The translations under genes and the position numbers were made by a program. From Cryobacterium aureum (GTDB taxonomy: Bacteria; Actinomycetota; Actinomycetes; Actinomycetales; Microbacteriaceae): a stretch of DNA of 64,000 nt. Below the pieces are notes generated by a model. It saw only the letters and a list, made by a program, of their open reading frames with translations. It was not told the DNA's origin and did no database searches. The first letter of the stretch is position 1, and each line of letters starts with the position of its first letter. Shown here piece after piece: positions 18,013-26,979 of the stretch. The stretch spans positions 97,789-161,788 of the forward strand of contig NZ_PPTG01000005.1 of assembly GCF_002954245.1 (NCBI RefSeq). The letters are read 5' to 3'.

Positions 18013-19218
18013 ATGACACCCAATGATGTGAGCCTGACCCCCACCCGCGACGACAAGTTCTCCTTTGGACTCTGGACCGTCGGCTACAACGGCAGCGACC
18101 CGTTCGGCGGCCCGACCCGACCGCACCTCGACGTCGTCGACGCCGTGACCAACCTGGCCGAGCTCGGCGCCTACGGACTCACCTTCCACGATGACGATTT
18201 GTTCGACTTCGGTTCGTCCGATGCTGCACGCCAACTCCAGATCGACCGCCTCAAGCAGGCGCTCACCGACACCGGCCTCATCGTGCCGATGGTCACCACC
18301 AACCTGTTCAGCGCCCCGGTCTTCAAGGACGGCGGCTTCACCTCCAACGACCGGGCCGTGCGCCGGTTCGCGCTCCGCAAGGTGCTGCGCAACATCGACC
18401 TCGCCGCAGAGCTCGGCGCCAAGACCTTCGTCATGTGGGGCGGCCGCGAGGGCGCCGAGTATGACGCGGCCAAGGACATCCGTTCGGCGCTCGAGCGCTA
18501 CCGCGAGGCCGTGAACCTGCTCGGTGACTACGTCACCGACAAGGGCTACGACATCCGCTTCGCCATTGAGCCCAAGCCCAACGAACCGCGCGGCGACATC
18601 CTGCTGCCGACCGTTGGACACGCGATGGCCTTCATCGAAACCCTCGAGCGCCCCGAGATGGTGGGCGTCAACCCCGAGGTCGGGCACGAGCAGATGGCCG
18701 GGCTCAACTTCGCCGCCGGCATCGCGCAGGCCTTGTACCAGGGCAAGCTATTCCACATTGACCTCAACGGTCAGCGCGGCATCAAGTACGACCAGGACCT
18801 GGTGTTCGGCCATGGCGACCTGCAGAACGCGTTCGCGCTGGTGGACCTGCTCGAAAACGGCGGCCCGAACGGAGGCCAGACCTACACCGGTCCGCGCCAC
18901 TTCGACTACAAGCCGAGCCGCACCGAAGACGTCGCCGGAGTGTGGACCAGCGCCGCAGCCAACATGCGCACCTACCTGCTGCTCAAGCAGCGGGCCGCGG
19001 CATTCCGCGCCGACCCCGAGGTACAGGCAGCCCTCGCCGCGTCGAAGGTACCTGACCTGTCGAACAACACCCTGGCCGTCGGCGAAAGCTACGACGATCT
19101 GCTGGCCGACCGCGGCTCCTACGAGGACTTCGACACCGACGCCTACTTCGGCGGCAAGGGCTTCGGCTTCGTGCACCTGCAGCAGCTGGCCCTCGAGCAC
19201 CTGCTCGGCGCCCGCTAG
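18013..19218 (+). CDS. xylA: Xylose isomerase
   Basis: 401-residue class I (actinobacterial) xylose isomerase that converts D-xylose to D-xylulose in the cytosol. Catalytic and metal-site segments: [10 protein letters not shown] (His59, Asp62), [24 protein letters not shown] (metal-ligand Glu), [21 protein letters not shown] and [11 protein letters not shown]. The start ATG 18013 has GAAGGTAGC upstream; an in-frame TTG at 17971 is less likely. It is divergent from the ABC importer operon. No xylulokinase gene (xylB) follows, which is unusual for an actinobacterial xyl locus. Confidence 0.96.
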   Translation: MTPNDVSLTPTRDDKFSFGLWTVGYNGSDPFGGPTRPHLDVVDAVTNLAELGAYGLTFHDDDLFDFGSSDAARQLQIDRLKQALTDTGLIVPMVTTNLFSAPVFKDGGFTSNDRAVRRFALRKVLRNIDLAAELGAKTFVMWGGREGAEYDAAKDIRSALERYREAVNLLGDYVTDKGYDIRFAIEPKPNEPRGDILLPTVGHAMAFIETLERPEMVGVNPEVGHEQMAGLNFAAGIAQALYQGKLFHIDLNGQRGIKYDQDLVFGHGDLQNAFALVDLLENGGPNGGQTYTGPRHFDYKPSRTEDVAGVWTSAAANMRTYLLLKQRAAAFRADPEVQAALAASKVPDLSNNTLAVGESYDDLLADRGSYEDFDTDAYFGGKGFGFVHLQQLALEHLLGAR

Positions 19219-19332
19219 CCCCTGTTGCCCTGGTGGCTAATGCAGGAATTTCGCCCGTGTTCTTGCCCTGCAATCGCGGGGCCGAGGACGAGTCCGCGCC
19301 CCCGATATCCTGAATTTGCCCCCACTACTGCG

Positions 19333-19423
19333 CATAACTCCTGCAAATTGTCGGCCGGCCGCATCGGTGCCCGCGTCTTTACGCCTAAGTCGGTGGCGGG
19401 CCGCACAGATTGCAGGAGTTATG
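19333..19423. repeat. Element with CATAACTCCTGCA terminal inverted repeats, copy A
   Basis: 91 bp bounded by CATAACTCCTGCA (19333) and TGCAGGAGTTATG (19411-19423). A second element of 85 bp with the same ends lies at 52529-52613. In inverted orientation both are followed by ATGCGC and further TGCAGG words. It carries no coding capacity, so it is MITE-like or a REP-type element. Confidence 0.7.
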
Positions 19424-19436
19424 CCCCGGCACTGCC

Positions 19437-19678
19437 TACTGGTCGCCGAGCACCGGCGAGTACGACTTCGACCTGTTCGAACTCGCCGTCGGACACTCCG
19501 CCGGGCTCCCCGCGTGCTTGGTGCCGCCGAGCGGGCCGGCATCACCGCACAACTCGTCGACAGCTCCAACCGCGCCTGGCTGCCGGCCGGTATCGTCATC
19601 GCGCTGGTGCCGGCGGCCCCCGACTTTCGGTCCGTCATTCGGGAACAGTGCGCCGCGCATACCGTGGAAGGCGTCTGA
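19437..19678 (+). pseudogene. Frameshifted relic of an unrecognised coding sequence
   Basis: Two consecutive frames look coding: YWSPSTGEYDFDLFELAVGHS (19437-19499), then, after a -1/+2 shift, VLGAAERAGITAQLVDSSNR continuing through a hydrophobic stretch ending VIREQCAAHTVEGV and a TGA at 19678. Together they read as the C-terminal part of a broken protein. The family is not recognised. It sits between xylA and the ROK gene, exactly where composition changes, and may mark the left scar of an insertion. Confidence 0.35.
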
Positions 19679-19868
19679 CCTCGGTTGCCGAGTCACGCGA
19701 ACAGAACGACGGTCTGCGCACGTGCTAGCGGATAAGTGCATGCGTTTCTGCGCCTCGGATGGTGTCGCTCAAACTGCAACTCCCGAAGTCGACAGCTGTC
19801 GCAGATGGTTAGAACTGTGGAGGCAGGCATCTCCAACGACCCCACCTGGCCTATGTATCCGACTGCAT

Positions 19869-21014
19869 TCAGTCGAGCTGCCCGATCATCTCATCGACGG
19901 CGGCCGCGCCCAAGCGCTCGTTGAGCACCATGAGCCCAGCTCCTCGGATGCCCGCATCGGAACCGCCTCGAGCTGGCACAATACTGAGGTGCTGATTGGC
20001 CAGGGGAATCGATCGCCGGTACACCACTTCGCGTATGCCAGCGATGATCTCCTGCACGTTGACACCCAACTGACCACCAACGACAACGACAGACGGGTTC
20101 AGGACGCTCACGCACATCGCGGTAACCTCGCCGATCGCTCGCCCCGCCTCGCGCGCAGCGGCAATCGCCGTGGCGTCGCCCATTCTGATGCGGTTGGTGA
20201 CGTCACCGGGTTCGATAATTGCAGCCCCATCTCGACTTAGGTACGCGGCTATCGCCGGGGCGCTGGCCGTCGCCTCAAGGTCACGGTCATCGGCCGTGCC
20301 GGGCACCAGCACATGTCCGATATCGCCTGCGGAGCCCCGGGAGCCGCGCTGCAGTACTCCGCCCAGGATGATGCCCGCGCCAATTCCCGTGGACACCTTA
20401 ATGAATACCAAATCGTCGACCGCGGGCCACTGGGTGGCTCGCTCGCCGAGTGCGAGGAGGTTCACGTCGTTGTCGACCAGAACCGTGGCCATCAGGCGCT
20501 GACGCACAAAAGCGGGGATGTCAAAGCCGTCCCAGCCGGGCATAATCGGGGGACGGATGGGCCGGCCAGTGGAATGCTCTACAGGGCCTGGCACCCCCAC
20601 ACCTATCCCCAACAAATCTCGCTGCTGACGACCGCTGGCGGCGAGTAGGCGCTCCGCCGTAGTGACGGCCCATGTCAGGATCTCAGTCGGGCCCTTGGCG
20701 ATATCAATTACCCGGCTCTCCTGACGGAGCACGCTGCCGGAAAGGTTGAGCACGCCTACAGTACCGTGGGTGGCGCCAAGGTCGATTCCTATGCAGACCC
20801 TCGAGGCTTGATCGAACATTAGGCGCGCGGCGGGACGGCCGCCGGACGCCGCCGCAGTGCCTGTCGGGGTAACCAAGCCGATCGCTGTGAGCGCAGCCAG
20901 CCTGTTTACCACGCTGGTTCTCGCCAACCCTGTCTCGTCGACAAGCTCGGATCGCGTTCGCGGCCGTCCGTCACGGAGCAGTTGGAAGAGGTCGCCGGCA
21001 CCGGATGAAAACAT
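19869..21014 (-). CDS. ROK-family transcriptional repressor of the sugar island
   Basis: 381 residues: N-terminal helix-turn-helix (RTRSELVDETGLARTSVVNRLAAL, about 20-43) and a ROK domain (GIDLGATHGTVGVLNL, GVGVPGPV, VDNDVNLLALGERATQ, STGIGAGIILGG, AGDIGHV). The zinc cysteines are missing (VPGTADDRDLEATASA). Start ATG 21014; an in-frame TTG at 21044 is possible. It is divergent from the eight-gene operon at 21163 and is its probable local repressor. It uses more AT-rich codons than the ROK genes at 8840 and 12319, in keeping with the island. Confidence 0.9.
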   Translation of the reverse strand: MFSSGAGDLFQLLRDGRPRTRSELVDETGLARTSVVNRLAALTAIGLVTPTGTAAASGGRPAARLMFDQASRVCIGIDLGATHGTVGVLNLSGSVLRQESRVIDIAKGPTEILTWAVTTAERLLAASGRQQRDLLGIGVGVPGPVEHSTGRPIRPPIMPGWDGFDIPAFVRQRLMATVLVDNDVNLLALGERATQWPAVDDLVFIKVSTGIGAGIILGGVLQRGSRGSAGDIGHVLVPGTADDRDLEATASAPAIAAYLSRDGAAIIEPGDVTNRIRMGDATAIAAAREAGRAIGEVTAMCVSVLNPSVVVVGGQLGVNVQEIIAGIREVVYRRSIPLANQHLSIVPARGGSDAGIRGAGLMVLNERLGAAAVDEMIGQLD

Positions 21015-21071
21015 CTCTCGTATCCCAAATCGTGAAAAGACCAATGAGTAAAAAGAACTCTACCGGACCGA

Positions 21072-21099
21072 TTGACAGCCTAAAAAGGCTATCTATTGA
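21072..21099 (+). promoter_or_regulatory. Candidate promoter and operator of the sugar-catabolic operon
   Basis: TTGACA (21072-21077), 16-bp spacer, TATTGA (21094-21099). Inside the spacer lies a perfect inverted repeat AGCCT-AAAA-AGGCT (21077-21090), ideally placed for a repressor to block RNA polymerase. The adjacent divergent ROK protein is the natural candidate. Confidence 0.55.
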
Positions 21100-21162
21100 C
21101 TATGAGATGTCATAAGTGTTACTTTCAATCCAGCAAGGACAAACTACAAGGAGGTAGAAGTG

Positions 21163-21999
21163 ATGAAGTTCGCCTACGAAGCCAACGCATGGGGCGGTGT
21201 AGTGGGTACGCCCGGTGCAGTGACTGATCTCGGATCGGGTTTCTATGTAACGCCCGGAGACGTGCATCACACCATCGAGGCGATCGCTGCCGCTGGCTAC
21301 ACCGGAATCGAGTTGTTCGACGGCAACCTCCTTCCCTTCGAGGAATCGATCGACAGCTTCGTATCTGCCGTACACGCCAACGGCCTTGAAATCGCTGGGG
21401 TCTACACCGGCGGACAGTTCATCTATTCCGATGCCCAGGAGGACGAACTCGCCCGCTTTGATCGGTCCATTCGATTAGCCGCCTTGGCGGGCGCGCGCCA
21501 CTACGTAATCGGCGGCGGCGCAGTGCGCTCCACCGGCCGCCGAGCACAGGACTACGAGACGGCCGGCGCCTTCCTCGACACCGTCGCCGAACGAGCACAG
21601 GCAGCTGGCCTCATTCCCAGCTACCACCCGCACCTTGGGAGCATTGCCCAAGCGCCGGATCAGATTGATGCCCTTTTCGCCGCCACCTCAATCGGTCTCT
21701 GTGCCGACGTCGCACACATCGCGGCAGGCGGTGGCGATCCCATAGCCGTCATCCGAAAATACGCCGACCGTCTGGCATATGTACACCTGAAAGACCTCGA
21801 TCACCAGACCAACGCGTTCCTTCCTCTTGGTGCTGGCGACCTGGACCTGAATGCCATCATCGCTGAGATCGTCGACGCGGGGTATCACGACTGGATCACC
21901 GTCGAACTCGACGGTTACGAGGGCGACGAGGATGAAGCCGCCAAGAGAAGTCTCACATTTCTGCAAAATATAACGTTTACCGACCCAGCACGACCCTGA
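21163..21999 (+). CDS. Sugar phosphate isomerase/epimerase-family TIM-barrel enzyme 1
   Basis: 278-residue AP-endonuclease-2-like TIM barrel (IolE/xylose-isomerase-like). Typical metal-site strands are visible: GYTGIELFDGN, PSYHPHLGSI, GLCADVAHIAAGG, LAYVHLKDLD and WITVELDGYEGDEDEA. The strong site AAGGAGG (21148) serves ATG 21163 (GTG 21160 is adjacent). It is first in an operon with two Gfo/Idh/MocA dehydrogenases and a sugar importer. In such clusters these barrels act as isomerases, epimerases, or lyases/hydratases on keto-sugars. A 3-keto-levoglucosan beta-eliminase or hydratase (LgdB-like) role is an inference from context. Confidence 0.85.
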   Translation: MKFAYEANAWGGVVGTPGAVTDLGSGFYVTPGDVHHTIEAIAAAGYTGIELFDGNLLPFEESIDSFVSAVHANGLEIAGVYTGGQFIYSDAQEDELARFDRSIRLAALAGARHYVIGGGAVRSTGRRAQDYETAGAFLDTVAERAQAAGLIPSYHPHLGSIAQAPDQIDALFAATSIGLCADVAHIAAGGGDPIAVIRKYADRLAYVHLKDLDHQTNAFLPLGAGDLDLNAIIAEIVDAGYHDWITVELDGYEGDEDEAAKRSLTFLQNITFTDPARP

Positions 22000-22037
22000 A
22001 CACAATCACGATATTTCCGAGCAAAGGAGCATGGAGC

Positions 22038-23198
22038 ATGAAAGTTACGTCAACACTTGTCGCTGTAGTGGCAGCCGCGGGTTTATTTGCACTGACGGGG
22101 TGCACCCCGTCAGCGCAATCCACCGCACCCGAGGTTGCACCCGAGGTCACCGCTCAGATCGATGCGGCCCTCGCGAACATTACCGGCAAGGTTTTTAGTA
22201 CCGGTCCGAACGGCGAAGAGCCCGCCGCCGTCGACACCACGACAGTGACCGACGAACAGGCAAGCCAGATCGCGAGCATGGGTCTAACTGCCGCGATCGT
22301 GATGCACTACGGCGGAAACGACTGGGCGAACGCCCAAATCGCCGGCCTGAACGCGGAGTTCGACCGCCTCGGTATCGAAGTCATCGCAACCACGGATGCT
22401 AACTTCAACCCGGCCACGCAAGTCGCCAATATCGAGACGGTTCTAGCTCAGAATCCCGATATCATCGTTTCCATTCCCACCGACCCTGTGGCAACGGCTA
22501 GCGCCTACCGCAAGGCCAGTGAACAGGGCGTCAAACTGGTCTTTATGGACAATGTGCCCCAGGACTTCGTTGCCGGTCAGGATTATGTCTCGATGGTGTC
22601 AGCCGACAACTACGGTAATGGGGTCACCTCGGCATACCTCCTCGCCCGCTCACTCGGTGGCCAAGGAACGATCGGTGTGATCTATCACGAAGCCGACTTC
22701 TTCGTCACACAGCAGCGCTACGCTGGCTTCACGAAAACGATCGCCGACGAGTTCCCCGATATCAAAATCGTTCAGGAGCAGGGAATAGCCGGGCCTGATT
22801 TCGCCGGCGATGCCCAAGGCGTGGCCAACGCCATGCTCACCAAAAACCCCAACCTCGACGGTATCTGGGCTGTTTGGGACGTACCCGCGGAGGGCGTGAT
22901 GGCCGCTGCCCGAGAGACCGGTCGCACCGATATCAAGATCGCCACCGAAGACCTCGGCACGAACGTCGCCATCGCTCTGGCCAAGAATCAGATGATCGTT
23001 GGCCTCGGAGCCCAGCTTCCCTATGACCAGGGAACCGCCGAAGCCGACCTCGCCGCGCTCAGCATGCTCGGGCTGGAGGTTCCGGCTTACGTCGCTCTTA
23101 GCTCGCTGCCCGTCGACCACAAGAACGTGCTTGAGGCTTGGGAGACCGTTTACCACTCGGCTCCGCCCGCTGCCATCAAGGATGCCTACGTCGACTAG
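22038..23198 (+). CDS. Sugar ABC transporter substrate-binding lipoprotein
   Basis: 386 residues. Lipoprotein signal (VAVVAAAGLFALTGC, lipobox LTGC) followed by a periplasmic-binding-protein I fold (AAIVMHYGGNDWANAQIAGLNAEF, NPDIIVSIPTDPVATA, GVKLVFMDNVP, GVIYHEADFFVTQQR, LDGIWAVWDVPAEG). This is the RbsB/XylF superfamily with a divergent binding site. Ribosome site AAAGGAGC precedes ATG 22038. It is the secreted component of the island importer. A very stable stem-loop follows the stop codon. Confidence 0.9.
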   Translation: MKVTSTLVAVVAAAGLFALTGCTPSAQSTAPEVAPEVTAQIDAALANITGKVFSTGPNGEEPAAVDTTTVTDEQASQIASMGLTAAIVMHYGGNDWANAQIAGLNAEFDRLGIEVIATTDANFNPATQVANIETVLAQNPDIIVSIPTDPVATASAYRKASEQGVKLVFMDNVPQDFVAGQDYVSMVSADNYGNGVTSAYLLARSLGGQGTIGVIYHEADFFVTQQRYAGFTKTIADEFPDIKIVQEQGIAGPDFAGDAQGVANAMLTKNPNLDGIWAVWDVPAEGVMAAARETGRTDIKIATEDLGTNVAIALAKNQMIVGLGAQLPYDQGTAEADLAALSMLGLEVPAYVALSSLPVDHKNVLEAWETVYHSAPPAAIKDAYVD

Positions 23199-23210
23199 TA
23201 ACCGATGATC

Positions 23211-23248
23211 GCCTCGTGGGGCGGCCGAAAACGGTCGCCCCACGAGGC
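23211..23248 (+). promoter_or_regulatory. Intercistronic stem-loop after the island binding-protein gene
   Basis: 13-bp perfect stem (GCCTCGTGGGGCG / CGCCCCACGAGGC) extended by GCCG/CGGT to 17 pairs (one G-U) closed by an AAAA tetraloop. No T-run follows. Its place between the binding-protein gene and the rest of the operon suits 3'-end protection or attenuation that keeps binding protein in excess. Confidence 0.8.
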
Positions 23249-23307
23249 CTATTGAAAATTGATGATCCATAGAACTGTCGAGCCCCGGTGGCTCACGAAA
23301 GGTAGTC

Positions 23308-24498
23308 ATGCAAGAGATTAATATCGCCATGATTGGTGGCGGATTCATGGGTAAGGCCCATTCCCTCGCCTATGCGGCGATGCCCATGTTCTTCTGGCCG
23401 TCTCCGGCGCGACCAATCAAGAAGATCATCGTCGACGTCACCGACGATCTGGCGCGCACTGCCGCCGAGCGGTACTCGTGGGACGGTTATTCGTCATCGT
23501 GGCGCGACGTCGTCAATGATCCCGGGATTGATGTCATCGATATCGCCACCCCGAATAACCTGCACGCCGAGATTGCCATCGCCGCGGCCGAGGCCGGCAA
23601 ACACATCATTTGCGAAAAGCCTCTGGCCCCGACGGCCAGCGAAGCCCGCCGGATGTACGAGGCGGCCCAGAAGGCCGGCGTGGTAACGGCAGTTGCCTTC
23701 AACTACCGCCGCACCCCGGCTGTAGCGCTCGCTAAGAAGTACATCGACGAGGGCGCTATCGGCACCATTCTGAACTTTCGCGGCACCTACTTGCAGGATT
23801 GGAGCGCCGATCCGAACTCGCCGCTCAGCTGGCGTTTCCAGAAAGACATCGCCGGTTCGGGCGCCGTGGGCGACATCGGCTCGCACGTGGTCGACCTCGC
23901 CCGCTATCTGGTCGGCGAGATTTCCGAAGTTACCTCGCTGGTCTCGAACTTTATCCCCGACCGTCCGCTGCAGTCCGGTGGTTTTGACGCACTCGGCGGT
24001 TCCTCCACGTCTGACGGCCCGCGTGGCGCGGTCGACGTCGACGACGAGGCGATGTCGTTGATCAAGTTCCGGAATGGCGCGGTCGGCTCCCTCGAGGCAA
24101 CGCGCAACGCCTGGGGCCGCAACAACTACATCACCTTCGAAATCCATGGCACTGAAGGCTCTATTTTCTTCAATTACGAGAACCGTGACGAGCTCCAGGT
24201 AGCGTTCAAGAATGACCGCGCCGATCGTCGAGGGTTTCGAACGGTATATACCGGCCCGAACACGCCGTATGGCGAGTCGCTCTGGCCTATCCCGGCGCTG
24301 GGTATCGGCTACAGCGAAACGAAGATCATCGAAGCCCACGACTTCCTCAAGGCAGTCGCTGAAGGCGGAACTGTCGAACCCAACTTCGCCGACGGCTACC
24401 AAGCCGCGCTCGTCGACGACGCCATACTTGAATCCGGCCGAACCGGTGAATGGGTGCGGGTTCCGGATGTGACCGACCCGAATGCCACCGATGACTGA
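23308..24498 (+). CDS. Gfo/Idh/MocA dehydrogenase, levoglucosan-dehydrogenase-like
   Basis: 396-residue NAD(P)-dependent sugar oxidoreductase. Rossmann motif IAMIGGGFMGKAHSLAYA (about 6-23), then the family motif GKHIICEKPLAPT (about 94-106) and the catalytic-domain segment FNYRRTPAVALAKKYIDEGAIG. From memory it closely resembles characterised levoglucosan 3-dehydrogenase from Pseudarthrobacter in segments such as AYAAMPMFFWP, YLQDWSADPNSPLSWRFQ and LWPIPALGIGYSETKIIEAHD. That enzyme oxidises C3 of 1,6-anhydroglucose. Its place in a cluster with a sugar importer, a second dehydrogenase and two TIM barrels agrees. Substrate assignment remains inferred. Confidence 0.88.
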   Translation: MQEINIAMIGGGFMGKAHSLAYAAMPMFFWPSPARPIKKIIVDVTDDLARTAAERYSWDGYSSSWRDVVNDPGIDVIDIATPNNLHAEIAIAAAEAGKHIICEKPLAPTASEARRMYEAAQKAGVVTAVAFNYRRTPAVALAKKYIDEGAIGTILNFRGTYLQDWSADPNSPLSWRFQKDIAGSGAVGDIGSHVVDLARYLVGEISEVTSLVSNFIPDRPLQSGGFDALGGSSTSDGPRGAVDVDDEAMSLIKFRNGAVGSLEATRNAWGRNNYITFEIHGTEGSIFFNYENRDELQVAFKNDRADRRGFRTVYTGPNTPYGESLWPIPALGIGYSETKIIEAHDFLKAVAEGGTVEPNFADGYQAALVDDAILESGRTGEWVRVPDVTDPNATDD

Positions 24499-26011
24499 GA
24501 CTGCTGGCGCCCCTCCAGCGGTAAGAATGCGGGGCATCGTCAAGAGCTTCGGCCCGGTCGAGGTCCTGAAATCCGTCGACATGGACATCGTCGCCGGTGA
24601 GGTGCACGCCCTTGCCGGAGAGAACGGCGCGGGCAAGTCCACCCTGATGAAGGTCCTGCAAGGCGTACATCCGATTACCTCTGGCACCATCGAGGTCGCG
24701 GGCCAGCCGGTCGCCATTCGAACCACCGCCGACGCCGAACGGGCCGGCATCGGCATGGTCTTCCAGGAATTCAGCCTCATTCCCTCGATGACGGTGGCGC
24801 AAAACATCTTTCTCAATCGGGAGGTTCGCGGTAAATCGGGACTGGTTGACGACCGCGCTGCGGAAAAGGCGGCGCGCGAGATCTTTGATGGTCTGGGTGT
24901 CACGATCGATCCCAAGGCGCGGGTGGAGACACTCGGCACCGCATACTGGCAGCTGGTGGAGATCGCTAAAGCTCTGGCCAAGAACGCCAGCGTGCTGGTG
25001 ATGGACGAACCCACGGCCAGCCTCGCCAAACACGAGGTCGAGAACCTCTTCGAACTGATTGACAAGCTCAAGAGCCGCGGCATCGCCATCGTCTATATCT
25101 CTCATCGGATGGACGAGATCCGCCGGGTCGCCGACCGCATCACGGTGCTGCGGGACGGCCGCGTCGTGCTCGCCGCCGGGGTCGCGCAACTGACCGCGGC
25201 TGAGATCATCGAAGCGATCATCGGCCGGAGGCTCGCCTCTGACCTGGTGTATCGCGACCGGCAACTGCCGGCCGATGCTCCGATCCTGCTGGAAGCCACC
25301 AACATCGGGAGCGGCCGCGTACTCAAATCAGTAAGCCTCACGATTCGGGCCGGAGAGATCGTCGGTCTCGCCGGGCTGATGGGCAGCGGACGCACTGAGT
25401 TCGCGCGCGTGGTCGCCGGCATGGACCGTCCCACCCGGGGAACGCTGAGTATCGATGGCAAACTCGTTCGCTTTAATACCCCGATCGCGGCCCAGCAGGC
25501 GGGCATCGCGCTCATTCCCGAGGACCGTCGCGATCAGGGGCTGGTGCTTGACCACTCCGTCTCCGACAATCTCGCTCTTCCCGTGCTTGACCGCGTGAAG
25601 TCAGGAGCCTTCCTCTCCATGACCAAGTTGCGCGAGCTGACCAATCAGCTCGTCACCCGCTTCGGCGTCAAGGTCGCCGACCCCTATGCGCCGGTCAGTC
25701 GGCTGTCCGGCGGCAACCAGCAGAAGGTCGTCGTGGCGAAATGGATCAACACACGCCCCCGGTTATTAGTGATGGACGAGCCCACCTCCGGTGTCGACAT
25801 TGGCACGAAGACGGAGATCCTCGACATCGTGCGTGAATTCGCCTCCGAAGGTAACGCTGTGCTGTTCATTTCATCCGAATTACCAGAACTCCTCGCGGTC
25901 GCCGACCGCATCATCGTATTCCGCGAAGGACGCTCCGACCGCGAACTCCCCCGCGACGAGGTCACGAGTGAGGAACAGCTTCAACTCATAATCCAAGGAG
26001 AGGCAGCATGA
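24482..26011 (+). CDS. Sugar ABC transporter ATP-binding protein (island importer)
   Basis: 509-residue tandem ATPase of the CUT2 family. N-terminal half: Walker [11 protein letters not shown]-loop MVFQEF, Walker B VLVMDEPTASL; C-terminal half: GLMGSGRTEF, signature [31 protein letters not shown] 24482 overlaps the end of the preceding dehydrogenase gene by 17 bp; ATG 24491 is an alternative. It overlaps the permease start in an ATGA arrangement, so translation is coupled. Confidence 0.93.
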   Translation: MPPMTETAGAPPAVRMRGIVKSFGPVEVLKSVDMDIVAGEVHALAGENGAGKSTLMKVLQGVHPITSGTIEVAGQPVAIRTTADAERAGIGMVFQEFSLIPSMTVAQNIFLNREVRGKSGLVDDRAAEKAAREIFDGLGVTIDPKARVETLGTAYWQLVEIAKALAKNASVLVMDEPTASLAKHEVENLFELIDKLKSRGIAIVYISHRMDEIRRVADRITVLRDGRVVLAAGVAQLTAAEIIEAIIGRRLASDLVYRDRQLPADAPILLEATNIGSGRVLKSVSLTIRAGEIVGLAGLMGSGRTEFARVVAGMDRPTRGTLSIDGKLVRFNTPIAAQQAGIALIPEDRRDQGLVLDHSVSDNLALPVLDRVKSGAFLSMTKLRELTNQLVTRFGVKVADPYAPVSRLSGGNQQKVVVAKWINTRPRLLVMDEPTSGVDIGTKTEILDIVREFASEGNAVLFISSELPELLAVADRIIVFREGRSDRELPRDEVTSEEQLQLIIQGEAA

Positions 26012-26979
26012 GCAGCCCCACAACGGCCACCAGGCCATCCCTCATCTCACAAGCTCTAACTCGATTTGACTGGCGTAGCAACGTCATCTACATCGCCTTC
26101 GTGGTCGTGTTCATCCTGTTCGCCATCTTCCTCAGCAGCGACGGATTCCTGTCCACTAACAACATGCTGAACATCGTGCGGCAGACAGCAACAATTTCGA
26201 TAATGGCTGTCGCGATGACCTTCGTGATCGCCACAGCTGAAATCGACCTCAGCGTCGGCTCGATCGCCGGCCTCGCCTCCGTCGTCACCGCCATGGCAAC
26301 GACCCAATGGGGTCTCGTTCCCGGCATAATCGCCGGGTTACTCTCCGGGGCCGCTATCGGAGCAATTAACGGCGGACTCGTAGCCCTACTGAAGGTCCCG
26401 TCCTTCCTAGTGACGCTGGGTATGCTCGGCCTTGCAGCGGGGCTCGCGCAGTGGATCACCTCCTCGGCACCCCAGCCCATCGGCAACCCTCTGTATGTGC
26501 AGATATTCGGCGGTGGCGACTTTGGTCCAATTCCCGGTCTCCTCGTCTGGACGGTCGTGGCCGTCGCGATCGGATGGATCGCGATGAACCGGACGAGTTT
26601 CGGACGCCGTGTGTTGGCGACCGGCGGAAATCCCACCGCGGCCGCCTACACCGGCATTCGCACAGCACGGATTAAATTCACCGTGCTACTCCTCTCCGGT
26701 ATCGCCGCCGCTATCGCCGGGATGCTCTACGCCGGCCGGCTCGAGTCAGGCCGGTTCCAGTGGGGCCAGGGTGACGAACTCACAGTCATCGCCGCAGTAA
26801 TTCTCGGCGGTACAAGCCTCTTCGGAGGCCGGGGGGCGATCATCGGTACGCTCGTCGGCTCGCTCTTCATGGGCCTCATTAACAACGGTCTCATCCTCGC
26901 CGGGCTCGACGTCGCCCAGCAGTCGGTCGTGCGTGGCGCGATCATCATCGCAGCGGTCGCTCTGTCGAGGAAGAAGTGA
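26008..26979 (+). CDS. Sugar ABC transporter permease (island importer)
   Basis: 323-residue RbsC-type permease with about nine hydrophobic helices. Hallmarks: AVAMTFVIATAEIDLSVGSIAGLASVV, LVALLKVPSFLVTLGMLGLAAG, TGIRTARIKFTVLLLSGIAAAIAGML and AVILGGTSLFGGRGAIIGTLVGSLFMGLINNGLIL. AAGGAGAGGCAGC precedes ATG 26008. It overlaps the ATPase stop and the next dehydrogenase start by 4 bp each. Confidence 0.93.
   Translation: MSSPTTATRPSLISQALTRFDWRSNVIYIAFVVVFILFAIFLSSDGFLSTNNMLNIVRQTATISIMAVAMTFVIATAEIDLSVGSIAGLASVVTAMATTQWGLVPGIIAGLLSGAAIGAINGGLVALLKVPSFLVTLGMLGLAAGLAQWITSSAPQPIGNPLYVQIFGGGDFGPIPGLLVWTVVAVAIGWIAMNRTSFGRRVLATGGNPTAAAYTGIRTARIKFTVLLLSGIAAAIAGMLYAGRLESGRFQWGQGDELTVIAAVILGGTSLFGGRGAIIGTLVGSLFMGLINNGLILAGLDVAQQSVVRGAIIIAAVALSRKK

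Larger units (their letters stand above)
19219..19868. other. Gene-free left boundary region of the sugar island
   Basis: 650 bp with no intact gene. It holds a terminal-inverted-repeat element (19333-19423), further TGCAGG/CCTGCA-containing degenerate copies from about 19238, and a coding relic (19437-19678). After about 19700 base composition and word use change to those of the downstream accessory cluster. I see no promoter-like signal that can be defended. Confidence 0.5.

Noticed and set aside
19410..20240. Plus-strand open frame of 276 codons
   Set aside because: Only its first part (19437-19499) looks coding; the rest is antisense to the ROK gene. Kept as part of a relic only.
23494..25089. 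Long minus-strand open frame (531 codons) opposite the dehydrogenase and ATPase genes
   Set aside because: Antisense shadow of two well-supported genes; its translation is rich in Arg/Ser/Ala without family motifs.
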